From: Amia ocellicauda
Lineage: Eukaryota; Chordata; Actinopteri; Amiiformes; Amiidae
Assembly (NCBI RefSeq): GCF_036373705.1
Contig: NC_089853.1
Coordinates: 5,194,905-5,258,904, forward strand
DNA length: 64,000 nt
Direction: 5' to 3'
The position numbers and the translations under genes were made by a program. Position 1 is the first letter of the stretch, and each line of letters opens with the position of its first letter. The notes under the pieces were generated by a model, which was given only the letters and a program-made list of their open reading frames with translations, was not told the DNA's origin and did not search any database. Shown in pieces: positions 21,834 through 44,600 of the stretch.

Positions 21834-23398
21834 CCACGTATCTCTTCCAAAAGACTTCCTGAATAAGAAAAGAGAAGAAGAGACGAGTAAATGCTAATGA
21901 AGCTTAACCACAAATCAGTGTGGCCAACACTGGGCAATGGTCCAGCACTGGGACATTTCACATATTTCAGACAAGAGCTGGGAAAGATTAAAATGGCATT
22001 TGGACATAAATCTAGGTGTGACTCAAAAGTCAAGCATGAAATAGACTGCCTTTAGAGCAGGGGTCTCAAACTCAGTTCCTGGAGGGCCGTGTGTGATGCT
22101 GGTTTTCGTTCCAAGTCCTCAGTTACATAATTTGTCAATTTCACATATTTATAAAATATATTGCGAGGCATTTTACGGTTGATGGTCTAAAAGTGCATTT
22201 GATTCATGGTACAGTTGCTTATAAAATATCCCAGGGCCTGGATAGGTGTTTAAATCTGTCTAGCTAATTAAACAATTAGACCAATTAAGTAATCGAGGAC
22301 TCGGTTAGAATGAAAACCAGCATCACACACACGGCCCTCCAGGAAATGAGTTTAAGACCACTGGTTTAGAGAGTCTGTCCAAATGCGATAGTATCTCCAT
22401 CATTACAGGAGTGCCCTGGTTTGTACAGATTTGAAATTTTGTTTTTGCAAAATACAGAATGGTTATGGAAAGGTAAGCGTTCACAAAATATTGTTTGATC
22501 CACTATGTACCACTCTCCCGAGGGAAATGGACAGAGTTTGAAGGTTTGAAGGTGTAGTCTGACTGTCCATGAAATACTGTAGATGATGGTCTGCTACTAC
22601 TCACGGTCTTCCCCACGTCCTCAAAGACCTCCTGGGCTTCCTCGTGGTCACAGATCTCCTCCAGACATTCTCGTTCCAGATTCCCTGGCTTCATCTCCTC
22701 CAAAAATGAATTTGCGCGGCGCACACGGTTCAAAACCGTTGAGGCTATTTTGCTGTCAAGAAATACTAAGAGCAACCCAATCATGAAATACATTTTCACA
22801 GAAAAAAACCCTCTAAATTTTATTATACATCAACACATGTATTTAGTTAGTTCCTGCTTAGATTTATTTTTTGTGGCGTTAGATTCAAGGCTATCTGGGT
22901 TCCTTAATCTCTAGCAAGTTGAGTTTTGCGAATGCCACAGTGTCGTTGGTGAACAGAGAATGAAAGACAAATGCGATTATGGTTTGACCTGATGAATCTC
23001 AAAATCAAAATCTCAGAATCAAAAGTGTCTGTCCAGGAGCCAGGACTGGGTGCCATGATTGAAGCTGATTTTTGTTTTTTTTGCTTTTTGTGCTTAAAAA
23101 AACAAAAACAAAAAACACTAAATCAGCAAGATGTAGGAGACAAATATTGTGAATTTTACAATCAATATTGAACAGAACAGTAGTCTTGCAGTTGAAAAAG
23201 TAATTTGATTACTGAATGTTTCTCCCATTCTTTTTTCAGACTTTCAACCAGATAACAAAAATCGATCTTGATATAATTATATATATAAATTGGACTATGG
23301 AAGAGGGAAATATTTTTCTTACCATTTTTACAGACAGATATCTGGATTAAAGATGAAAAGAGAAAGATGAGAAATACAGCTGCTGTGATTCCACCCAT
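21834..23398 (-). CDS. duplicated prothrombin 5' exons (signal, propeptide, Gla)
   Basis: Three exons: 23398-23323 ([16 protein letters not shown], a clear signal peptide), 22744-22605 (propeptide STVLNRVRR, then the Gla domain [17 protein letters not shown]) and 21858-21834 (EVFWKRYV, the aromatic stack). Lengths 76, 140 and 25 bases equal those of the complete F2. All ten Gla-position glutamates (6, 7, 14, 16, 19, 20, 25, 26, 29, 32) and the C17-C22 pair are present, as is the RVRR processing site. No kringle or protease exon follows on this side. The next same-strand exons belong to the acp2-like gene, whose first acceptor is in the matching phase. It is either a pseudogene fragment or the 5' half of a fusion gene. 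Confidence 0.85.
22058..22363. mobile_element. hAT-type MITE (copy A)
   Basis: The terminal inverted repeats (caggggtctcaaactcagtt and its near-complement ending ccactg) are flanked by an 8-bp near-duplication, ctttagag / gtttagag, as hAT elements make. It lies in the intron between the Gla exon and exon 3, and the same element at 36723-36858 has lost its middle. Confidence 0.75.
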
Positions 23399-23494
23399 TG
23401 CTGCTGATGCCTGGAGGACAAGTCAGGAGAAAACTAATCTCTCCCCCTCCAAAAAAAAAAAAAAAACACACACACACAAATCAAAGATCTCCTG

Positions 23495-23507
23495 GTTAAT
23501 ATTGAAC
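23495..23507. promoter_or_regulatory. HNF1-like site upstream of duplicated F2 start
   Basis: gttaatattgaac matches the HNF1 half-palindrome pattern (gttaatnattaac) at 11 of 13 positions, about 100 bases upstream of the signal-peptide ATG at 23398. HNF1 drives liver expression of prothrombin in mammals. It is identical in the F2 copy at 37984-37996. Confidence 0.4.
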
Positions 23508-24142
23508 CCAGAGTGGAGAGGAGACTGTGTCACAACTCGTCAGGGCCACTGCTCCCTCCCTTCCCTTAAGGTCCTCATGTCCATACTGTACCACAGCACT
23601 TTGATCAGTTATCTAAAGCCGTATGCAGTGTATTACAATTGTGAAGTCCATATTCACTATTATATACTATAAATGCTGAAGCACCACATGTATGAAGGAA
23701 TTGCTAGAAACCTTTGATATAACTTTAGAAATATAATTATTACAGCCCAGGCTGATGACTTTACTGTAATGTTTTTCTGGATCTTAATGTAATGAATGGG
23801 CCAAAAAGAAATTAAGTTTAAAAAGCATTCCCATGGATCCTGAGGCTGGGAGTTTGGCACAGCTGCTCAGGGGTTAGGAGACAACACCTTGCAACAAAAT
23901 TGTAATTTGTTTTTGAAAAAGAAAAGAAGAACATCACAGGTTAAACTCAATGTTTGCGGAGAACTGCAGCTCCAAACAGGTATGCTTATTTATTCTCCTG
24001 CAGCTCCTGCCTGACTAAATATTTGTGTGCAAATATTGAGAGACTGTTGAGGGGGAGGACCCAACGTTTTATAACCATTTCAGCAAAACACCAGCAAAAA
24101 AAATATTATTAATGATACAAATCCTGACATCCTAGACCCCGC

Positions 24143-24640
24143 TCACGTTCCCGTCTCGATCTCCACAGTCTCTGCCACCGAGCTCAGCCCCTTGTCCTCC
24201 TGAAGGATCACCACGCTGCCGTGCGACTTCTCCTCCGCCACGATGATGCACTTGGAGTCATGCGTGTCTTGGATGATCATCTCGATGATCTCCTCGTTCA
24301 GCTGGATGTGGCCCCCGGGCTGGCCGTGCGCGGTCCGGGCCAGCTCGTCCGAGGAGCCCACCGCCCCGTGGAGGACGTGCTCGGCTCCGAACGCCACGCT
24401 GTTCTGGAACGGGGCAGCGGCTCTGATCACCACCTGTCTCTCGTCAGCGCCGGGCCCCATCGCCACGGCCTCGATAGCGTGCATGTACACTACGGACTGC
24501 TCCTTGGGTGGGGCGGTGCTGTCCTTCTGGTCAGAGCCTCGCCGTTGTAGGGCTTCCCGCCCGTGTGGATGCGGAGGTGTCCCAGCAGGTTCCCTCTCTG
24601 ACATAAGGTCTTGGTGCAGTGGGCGCAGGGCAGGGGCGAA
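24143..24640 (-). pseudogene. C2H2 zinc-finger gene tail (ZNF408-like by synteny), copy A
   Basis: Minus strand: one C2H2 finger (CAHCTKTLCQRGN ... HLRIHTG) followed by a GC-rich C-terminal tail ending in ETVEIETGT and a stop at 24145-24143. A frame shift separates finger and tail near GKPYNGEAL, and the 5' side is cut off at about 24640 by repeat-like sequence. In human, ZNF408 lies just upstream of F2 in the same orientation, as here. The tail itself I do not recognise, so the name rests on synteny. Confidence 0.55.
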
Positions 24641-24900
24641 AATCTGATATCAACTTTGGACGGGACAATTACATGAAATTTTCTCAAGAGCAATTCCTGA
24701 GGGGGACACCAAAAGTAGTGCTGTAACACAGAGCCTACATTGTAATATGTTAAATGTACATTTCCATTAGCATTTATTAGGAACATTTTATCAACTAGTC
24801 TTTGAGATATTAGGCTACTAGGGTTCTTACTTTGTACTGAAAAATTCTCTGATGTCCGTCTTTTTTATTTTTTCTGCCATTTTTCTACCTGGCTGGCCGG

Positions 24901-24936
<36 letters not shown>
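24901..24936. repeat. (AC)n microsatellite
   Basis: An uninterrupted run of ac dinucleotides. Confidence 0.9.
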
Positions 24937-24938
<2 letters not shown>

Positions 24939-26443
24939 AGCAGGTTATTTACAGTAGGAGATGGGCTTCTATCACCTATTATCTTCTATCATTCTATAAT
25001 GGGCTTCGATCTACCAGGTAGCTAGATAGTCAGCTAGAAAATGTGAAACGGATTGCAATGACAAGGGTTGACAGCTGTCTGAGTTCACCATTTACACAAT
25101 TTTGTAATTTTAATGTAGTTTATGTTTTCATTTTATATTGGCTGGCTTCACACAATAGCTGAATTTGGAGAGCTAGCGAGCACCAATTCCGTTTCTGTGG
25201 TGTTTGCTAGAATCTTTGCTATCGATCAGCACACAGCTGCTGCAAAGTCCCCTAGAGACAATTTAGCTTTTGCAACAAGACCATTAAAGATATTTAAGAC
25301 TTGGTAGAAGAGAGTGTAGTTCTGCTCAGTTTGGAGTTCAGTTTATCGCTAACCTTATCACAGGGACTCGAAGCACTACAGCTGCATGCTGATAAAACTG
25401 AATAAACTGACGATAGCAAAGTTTCCATCTCTGACGACGCCACATAAATGGAATAGGTTTCTAACAGCTATTGTGTGTGTGAACCCTGCCAACATAAAAC
25501 TAACTCACTATGGTGCAACTGACTGGATTTAGCTCACGTTAGCTAAGTGCATTGAGTGCCTTTCAGACAATAGACACGAACACTGTCACCTTGCCAGCTA
25601 AGGAAGACTACATTGCATTGCTAGCTTCTCTCAATTACTCTAATTCATACAGCTGCAAACACTGGTTGATGTTACTGTAGCGAGCTAGCAAACGGCAGCC
25701 AACTGCTAGCTAACATAGAGACCTGTAATTCATTGCAGCGAAAATGAAGATTGGTGATGGTTATACATGTGTTTTATTGAGTGGTAGAAGTAAAGCAATG
25801 TCTAGCATATCCTTTGTTTTAACTACTTACTGGAGGTCAGCCAGCAATGACAGACTCTGTCAGATTCCCACACATGCGCTGTACCTGCATCATGGGCCAC
25901 TGCTGAGGACTGGGGGGGAGGGGCAGTGGATCAAACCATTGTCAACCCCCCCGTCCCCCCTGGGATGTCCGCCTATGGCGCAGGGAAGGCAGGAGTTGGC
26001 CGGCCGTGTCTACCATCACAGGTGCACATCTGGGCTGCACCCGGCGGTGACAAACCGCCACGCCGAGAGACCACTCTCCAGGGTTATGTACTCGATTCAG
26101 AGGGCTTACATCAGTGCAAGGAGCTCATTACACAAGCATGGCTCGTGCTCCAGGGCTTTTTGGAAGCAGAGCGATTGGGATATTGTTGTTTTTTGTTTTA
26201 AAAACAGACAGAAAGCAATGCTGATTGTTTGAATAATGTGTTCCATAAAGACATGTAAAAGTACACATTTGTGTGTTATGTTAATTCACACTGTGTTGTT
26301 ATGACTTAGATGAAGATACGACTATATTTTAGGAGCCATTTATGCAGGTAATTCAAAAGGGTTCACAAACTGTATTGTAACATTTTGAGATAATTACTGA
26401 AATAAATGCAAAAGAAACAAGGACTTCCAAACAAAACCAAGAT

Positions 26444-26449
26444 TTTATT
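26444..26449 (-). terminator. possible polyadenylation signal (aataaa) for F2
   Basis: On the minus strand gttaataaaatc lies about 610 bases downstream of the F2 stop codon. No closer aataaa was seen. It is plausible but unproven as the end of the F2 transcript. Confidence 0.3.
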
Positions 26450-27056
26450 AACAGGATTGCGAGGTACCTCAACTTTCCCTCCAATGCTCTCATTCATGAA
26501 GACACTCAGCTGCTTTCTCCAACTTTCCCTCTCCAACTCTCTGAGCGGCGCAGCACCAACCTTCTACATACCCCCATGTCATGTGACCGCAACCCCGCAA
26601 TCACTGCTCTCCGGCAGTACCACCCACAAAACCCCTATAACTACAAACATCCCTCCCTAACCCAACACAACACTACCCCCCATACACACACACACAGACA
26701 GACAGGGTCCCCGAACTGAACACCCACCCTCCATGCACACTTTTACAACCCCTCCATCCCTTTGGTTGTCTCTAACACAGACCCACACCAGGATCGCTAC
26801 AGTATTTTGCAAATATATGTTATAAAATAATCATTATATTCCATATCTATCGGTGTGGGTTTACCTGGGAAAGTGCAGCGATTGGATAAAAGTTGAGCTG
26901 CTGATATGGTTGGTTTCATGTCCATCTCTGATGAGTTGTGTACTAACTTCAATACTAACAATGTATCAATGTTCATACTACTAACTTAACAAAATCTGAC
27001 ATCCTCGGTTTGTTCATAAGTTTGCTCAAAGAAAGGCCTTTTATGAACGGTCCAGC

Positions 27057-37892
<10,836 letters not shown>

Positions 37893-37983
37893 TGCTGCTG
37901 ATGCCTGGAGGACAAGTCAGGAGAAAACTAATCTCTCCCCCTCCAAAAAAAAAAAAAAACACACACAAATCAAAGATCTCCTG

Positions 37984-37996
37984 GTTAATATTGAAC
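37984..37996. promoter_or_regulatory. HNF1-like site upstream of F2
   Basis: gttaatattgaac lies about 95 bases upstream of the F2 ATG at 37892 and is identical to the site in copy A. The match to the HNF1 consensus is 11 of 13. Confidence 0.4.
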
Positions 37997-38167
37997 CCAG
38001 AGTGGAGAGGAGACTGTGTCACAACTCGTCCTGATGTAATTTGTGGGCAAATATTGCGAGACTCTGTTGAGGGGGAGGACCTGACATTTTATAACCATTT
38101 CAGCAAAACACCAGCGAAAAAAAATTATTATTATTAATGATACAAATGCTGACATCCTAGACCCCGC

Positions 38168-38395
38168 TCACGTTCCCGTTTCGATCTCCACAGTCTCTGC
38201 CACCGAGCTCAGCCCCTTGTCCTCCTGAAGGATCACCACGCTGCCATCCGGCTTCTTCTCCACCACAATGATGCACTTTGAATTGTGCGTGTTTTGGATG
38301 ATGATCTCGGTGATCTCCTCGTTCAGCTGGATGTGGCCCCCGGGCTGGCCGTGCGTGGTCCGGGCCGGTCGGCCGAGGAGCCCAGTGCCCCCTTT
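38168..38395 (-). pseudogene. C2H2 zinc-finger gene tail, copy B (tail only)
   Basis: Minus strand: HGQPGGHIQLNEEI ... SSVAETVEIETGT, then a stop at 38170-38168. It shares the C-terminal 70 or so codons with 24143-24640 but has diverged (EKKPDGS against EEKSHGS). The 5' side is cut off by a LINE fragment at about 38396. No zinc finger remains. Confidence 0.55.
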
Positions 38396-38419
38396 TTCAT
38401 GATGGCTTCGAATAGGGAG

Positions 38420-39045
38420 TGTTCTGCTTCAGCCTCTGTCAGCCGATCTCAGAACCAATTACTCTTACCAGGGTTGGAGATCTGGGTGTTGAGGGCACCA
38501 CACTCTCCCGGCTTCAATCATACCTTATAAATTTGACCCACTACATTTCCCTCATAGGACCCACCTCAGACTCAGCTGCTGCCCCCAGGGCTCTGTGCTG
38601 AGCGCCCAACTTTTCATCATCTTCATCTTGCTGTAACTCATTACTCACTGGCATCAACATAAGCTCCCTCCATTAACTCCAAATGGTCCAAAACTATGCA
38701 GCCCGACTTCTCACCCACACTAAGTCCTCCATGAACTACACTGGCTCCCTGTCTCCCAACACATTGAGTACCAGATCTGACCAACAAATCCCTCCATCAC
38801 CTCTCCCGCCACCTCTCAGACCTCCTGCACCCCAATAAACCCACATGCTCACTCCATTCCTCCACAGCAGGGCACTTAGTCATCCCCAGGTCCAACTCCA
38901 GCGCTTCGGCGACAGGGCCTTTTTGAGGGTCACCCCTGGGCTCTGGCACTCCCTCCCTCCAGCCATCCGTGACCCCTCGTCCATCCACCCCAAATCCACA
39001 CCCTTCTTCTTTCTGATGTTTCAGTCTGTAAAGGGGGTCCTTGAA
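38420..39045 (+). mobile_element. L2-like LINE 3' fragment, decayed
   Basis: Broken frames recall the end of an L2/Rex-type reverse transcriptase: LQNYAARLLTHTKSS near 38690, then LQRFGDRAFLRVTPGLWHSL near 38900 and PPAIRDPSSIH. There are many stops and frame shifts. Confidence 0.6.
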
Positions 39046-41674
39046 AAAATTCGGGAATGTTTTCTTGAAAATCGCAACGAATTAAGGGTAACGGACATCC
39101 ATAAGAAATAATAGTAATAGTCCAAGACGCGTTCCAACACCCCAAACTAAAAACAATGTACCCATTCAAATGTCTTTCAAGCACCATAAACCACACTTAT
39201 AATTAATTACATTCTAATTAGTTTACAAACAAATAAATGTGTAACCATTACTGTATGACTTCAGTGAATTAACCTAACATAGTATCGTAACGTTTCTAAA
39301 CACCAACACTTTTTATTTAGCATTTGAGAGAAAGTTCACTAACCGCACAGGATCAGTGTTCAGTCTGAGACGATGGGGGTGTGAGTCTAGCAACAGTTTC
39401 AAGATTTAGTGTAAAATACTTATTTTGTACCTTCACAGTCTCGGTAGTTGGACAAAGAATGGGAAGAGACAAATTAGGAGTTCAAAGATGGAGAAGCAGT
39501 GAGAAGCAGCTCGCTCTCGACTACTCGGGTTTCTCTTTTATTATTTTCATATAATCACATCATTTATAATAGCTGCTGGACACCATCCAGGGCTGATACT
39601 TACATAGTGATTTTGCAGTACTAACGTCAAAAGCCGCCGGGGAGGACAGGTGACGAAAAAATGACAACAAACAAACTTCCTGAATGCATTAGTGTCGTCT
39701 GTTTGAAATGACAAAGGAGTCGACAAATTGCGAGGTCATCCCGTAGTGGTTTTGTCTTGATTTCTATTCTTTCTTTAAATGTCAAAAGAGCAGTAAAGCA
39801 TCATTGGGTCTTTGATAAATTCCATGCATTATTAATTACGACATTATTAAGGATGACTGAGCAAAGAGCTCATTACATCATCAGCCCCCTTAAATACACA
39901 CCAAGGCCATTAATTTCCCACTTCCCTAGAAAACCCAATGAGACAACACACAGCAAGAAACACAGCTTACAGACCATATTAATCTTACAGAAACTTGCAT
40001 TTTATTTACAAAACAATGTTATGCGATTTAAAAGGAATCATGTTTCACACAGGCCTTGATTTTTCTCTCTCTACCCAATACCAACCTGGACTAAAATGCA
40101 AGCACTGCTTCTACACAAGTGTAAAAAAATGACAGTGTCACCCCCTAAAGATTTTGCATCATGTTACCCATTGCAAGTTTACCATATTTTCCAAGGACAA
40201 GAATAAAAAAACTTCAGGAAATACTACGAACTTTAGATGGATTCTGTATAAAAATAGGGACCTTAGCGTTAATAATTCTGTAGCATTCAGTGTCTTCTGC
40301 AAAACCACAAGCATAATGCATCTTTATCACGAATCATGTTGGCAAAAAATGTGCAAAAACACACCGGAGAAAACAAGAACAAGTTAATGAGCGTCGTTCT
40401 GTGTCCCGTCCGTCTGGTGAACGGGGATTTGAGTGACACCTGCAGACGATCAGGTAACATGATGAAGGACGATGCAGGGCAGAGGACAGCAGAATGGAGC
40501 CGGCTCTGCTGTTAAACACTGTCAGCCTCTGCTCTGGTGCGTTTGTAGGAATGACGGAGCAGGACCGGCAGTATCGAGGAAGTGAACCCCAAACACATCA
40601 TTAGAGCCTCTTTATTTAAGTCAGTCATTCATCAATTAGAAAAAAGAAAAGAGCGTATACATTTGGTGAAGTTTGCACAGGGGGGGCAGTCGTTGTAGTG
40701 ATGTGTCAGTCTCCAGTGTGAGAGTGTCGTGCAGAAGCACTTCTGAAGAGGTTAAAAACGTCCAGGCCGCGACGTGTCCCGCTTTAATCCGCCCCCCCCA
40801 TCTTGTCGTCCCAATGCCCCCTTACTTTCTCACTGAAAGAAGAACGGTCCGTACAGTACTAGCAGTGATACCAAAGCTAATAATGAACCTAATCCTCAAT
40901 TTTTTTAGAAATACATTTTTTAAAAGAAAGGCAGACGCGTGTAATGTCTTTCCCTGGCTCTGGCCGCACAGCCGTTGACATTTTAACGCTGGGCTTTTGC
41001 CGCTTCTCTACGACAAACTGGAATATCTTCATGTCAGACACTTAGGGGTTTTACCACAACCTGACATAAGGCGAGCAGAAGTGCCAGAACTGCAGGGAGA
41101 AAACAGTATTCATCAATCGTCAACAATAACCCACTATGAAACTGTAAACAGTGATTGAGCAATTCTCCTGGAATCTCCACCTTCCCCTTCAAACATAGTT
41201 CCTACTTTGGAGTTTAGGGGAAGGTGATCTCATTACTGGCCTGTGAATCTATTCCGTTGAAATCAAAATAAAATCAAGATAAAAACCTCCAGTAAAAAAG
41301 CAATTTTTTCACATGCCTTAAAATAAAAAAGGTCCCTTAATTTAAACATTCATTGCATTAAAACTAGATTGGAACAAAGTCATATGATCAAAATCATAAC
41401 CTCAACCTCAACGCCACACTACAGATCTTTAAAGAAGCAGAACAGGCGATTCTTGGGTGACGATGCCCGGCGGCGATCTCCCACGCGCCCGCCGCCACAC
41501 TCAACAAACAGCAAACGTGGCTCCTGTCCGTCTGTGGCAGCGGCCGCGTGGGGGATGCCCGTGTCAAGACCTGGGGACGCTCCCCCAACAGAGCGGTTCC
41601 CAGGGAGCGCGTCTCCGTCAGAGGTCCTCCTCGCTGTCCCAGGAGTCCTGTTTGCCCAGTAGCGCGAGTGATTG
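39046..41674. other. non-coding DNA and ACP2 3' UTR
   Basis: No gene-like frame is seen at 39.05-39.96 kb. From about 39.98 to 41.67 kb the sequence is the probable 3' UTR of the minus-strand ACP2, ending at a polyadenylation signal at 40001-40006. Confidence 0.45.
40001..40006 (-). terminator. possible polyadenylation signal (aataaa) of ACP2
   Basis: Minus-strand ttttgtaaataaaatgcaag lies about 1.67 kb downstream of the ACP2 stop codon. No better candidate was noticed. Confidence 0.35.
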
Positions 41675-44600
41675 TCAGGAGCGCTCGTCCCCCTCGTTGA
41701 TGACGTGGCGGTACCCCTGCACGTGGTCCCTCTGGCGGCACAGCACGGTGAACAGCAGCGCGATGAGCAGGGACAGCAGGCACCCACACACCGCCAGCCC
41801 GACGACCACCTCTGCTATGCCGTGCACAGAGACAGGAGTGGAGTACATGCATTAGATCACGGATATTCTACGCATTTCAGCACTGGGCAGCAGATTCCGG
41901 CCTGTGTCGGCTTAATTGTGTAGGTAATGTAAACATATGTGGGAAACAGACAACTTTAATGAGAGACGCTCTAAAAACACAATTACCTGTGTCCTTCAGC
42001 GTGCGCGAGATCTGGCACTCCTTTTCCCGGTCCTCTGGGACGACCGGCTTGGTGATCCGGATAAAATCCTCCAGAGGGCAGAACTGGGTGCAGCCAGGCA
42101 GAGTCACGGGGTACGGCTCCTTCCCCGTCTCATTTCGATAGAACATCGCCACTGTGAAGGACCTGGGAACAAAACCAGGGGGAAAGCGCTAAGGAAAACG
42201 GAGCTACGATTTCCAGATCCAGGTGTTGAGTGCTTTGGATTGGAAGAGAGTGTGATTACAGTGCAGTGGTCACCCTACACTGGACGCCTGTGTCCTGGAA
42301 TCAGTAAAACTGAAGTTCTGTGTATCTGTGATGGTTTACAATGTAACTAACCACCAGAAAGAATAATACGTTCCTTACAGAGCCCCCAACTCTCACTTCA
42401 ATCAGATGGGCTCCAATCTGTACAGACTTATTACACAACGAGGGTATTTAGAGGAAAGAGGCCGGCTGCACGCGGCTCGTGACACGAGCGGCAGGAACAG
42501 TCAGGGCTGATAAGCATGTGGCGACACACAGTTCCTGCTCCGTGTTTTGCAATCCCTGCTGGGATGTGACGGTACTGGAATTGGCAGAGAAGGTCTGTCT
42601 GAGAGCTACGATCTCACGCCAGGCCTGTGAGCGGAAGTGGACGGGCAGGTGGGTGAAGGGTCACTGGAGGCACTCCGAGCTCGGGACGTGTATCCTCACA
42701 GGAACGGATTTACTCACCCATTACTCTCTACGTAAAACTCAAAGATGTGGCATGAGGCGTATGGGGGCTGTATGCCACTGAACACATTCAGCGCCGCTTG
42801 GAGGGCTACAATCGTGGTGTCGTGCTGGAAAAACAACAAACAAACAGTTAAATAAATATTGCATCTAACTTTCTTCTTTTTAAAGCATTTCATTCACACT
42901 TTGACCAGAATCTAAGGTTCTCTGTGTCTGCGGAGAGCTGATCATTTTGTAGGAGTACTGCCCCTCAGCAAGTAACAATGAGGTGTAAAACACAGCTGAC
43001 ACTTGTGTACTAGCAGACACAGGGTCAAAGGGTTTAGCGCAGCATGTGGGGGTTCCACTCACCGCCGAGTAGACCATCATCTTCAGAGGGTCCACAGCAG
43101 ACAGGTTTGCAGCATCCGAGATATTTTTCACTATATGGCCAACAAGGATACCTATCCAAACGACAAAGGAGAACAGAAAGTAAATGACAGTGAAGGAAGA
43201 AGCCAGGGACCACGTGAAGCATCACTGCTTTGGGAATTCCCTGTTTAATTGGGAAAGTCCTCGGTCCTCTGCCTGCGTGTCTCAACTTTGCCCTCTTGTT
43301 AAAGCAAGTCCAGTGGAGACAATGCCATATTCAGCACAGGTACTTTGAGACCATTAAGTGAATCAGTGTGCTAGTGTTGGGTTTGCACAGGTCTACTAGT
43401 ATTCCCAAGGAAAATAAGAATGACAAAATTCCCAGCGGGTCCCCTCACCTCCCTGCAGACGGCTCTTCTCCTCCCTCTTGTAAATCCCAAACATGAACTC
43501 AAAGCTGAAGTCCTTGAGCTTCCTCAGGCGCTCCATGACGTCGGGCGTCACCCACGCAGGCAGAGTCATGTTGTGCTTAGTCTGTAAACACAGACACCTC
43601 GAAATGTGACCTCAGAACATCGACCACATCAGACCCACCTCCAGCATGAGAGGATGGGATACTTAGAAGAGGGGCATAGCATTTTTTTGGGCATAATCTT
43701 TTCTTTTGTCTCATTAATTTGACCAATATTGCATTTGTTTCCATATTGGTACCAAAAAGAACACCAGTTACAGAACTTTTATTTGATTGTTTATTTAATA
43801 AACCAGTCAAGACTGACTGCAAGTGACAAACAACTTCGGTCACATGAAGCCCCTCCTTCCTCTAATCATGAGATCAGCTGGAAGGAGATCTGCCCCAACT
43901 AGCTTTTTCACTTCTGCTTTATCAGTAATTGTGTAATCTGTTTTTGCTTCCTCCAACGAAAACCAACACAGTCTAGAGGAATCAATCCACACAGACGCGA
44001 TGCTGCCTGTCCCTCACTGGCCCTGGCGTGTCACGGCTCACATGAGTGCCGGGGGAGGGTGCTGTGCTCACCTCACAGAAGAGCGTGTCGTGGACGCTCC
44101 ACACCGTTTCCACAGAGGCGTCCTTCAGTCCCGTGTTGTTCCTCACCATGTCCAGAAACTCCTGAAGAGAAGAAGGGGAGGACGCCGACATCACGGTTAC
44201 ATTCGTCCACAACGTGTAGGATGGGTTATTAAAAGGAGGGATAAGACTGGGCTCCTACCTTGCTGGTATTCATCAGGTTCACATAAATGTCCGTTTTCTT
44301 TGATTCGTTCATCAGGAGATCATAGCGCGGACAGTCCAGCAGTGGAAACGACAGGAGCTACAATGACAGAGATGAAAGTGGAGATCACTTAGTACCTTGG
44401 AGAACTGAAGGAATAAATCTGGCAGGATGAGAGGTTGAGACACTGGTTAAATCTGGAGAGATTTTAAATAGAGAGAGAGAGAGAGAGGCAGAGACCCAGA
44501 CTTACTTTGTCTTCTGCATGAGGAACCGTGTGGACCGGAATGGGCTGCCAGGTGATGTTGGGGTTGAAGACCTGACTTCCATTAGGGGGGTACAGCCCAG

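Larger units (their letters stand above)
19763..24640 (-). repeat. segmental duplication, copy A (zinc-finger tail + F2 exons 1-3)
   Basis: Nearly the whole block matches 35374-38395 at very high identity, through exons and introns alike, including a shared hAT-type MITE. The left edge at about 19763 adjoins the acp2-like exon 1; in copy B the corresponding point is inside F2 intron 4. Copy-A-specific segments: a palindromic MITE at 20502-20698, about 1.1 kb around 20.34-21.44 kb, and about 470 bp near 23.55-24.01 kb. Exon 4 of prothrombin is destroyed here. Confidence 0.9.
24641..27056. other. intergenic/repeat-rich DNA downstream of F2
   Basis: The part from 24640 to about 24900 looks like the end of a dispersed repeat. 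It is followed by an (AC)n tract at 24901-24936, then 25.1-26.3 kb without a recognisable gene. A 162-codon plus frame at 25744-26232 resembles nothing I know. Short C-rich sequence lies at 26.5-26.8 kb. The right end may carry the F2 3' UTR. Confidence 0.4.

Noticed and set aside
22503-22799. Continuous frame starting [17 protein letters not shown] before the Gla domain, looking like a signal peptide
   Set aside because: The Met and hydrophobic run lie in intron 1. A true signal exon ([12 protein letters not shown]) with a good donor lies upstream, and the aatag/cacag acceptor before STVLNRVRR restores frame. The same holds at 36998-37294. An alternative intronic start cannot be fully excluded.
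25744-26232. 162-codon plus-strand frame as a gene
   Set aside because: It has no recognisable domain, an unusual composition and no splice context. It lies among repeat-like sequence and is probably chance.
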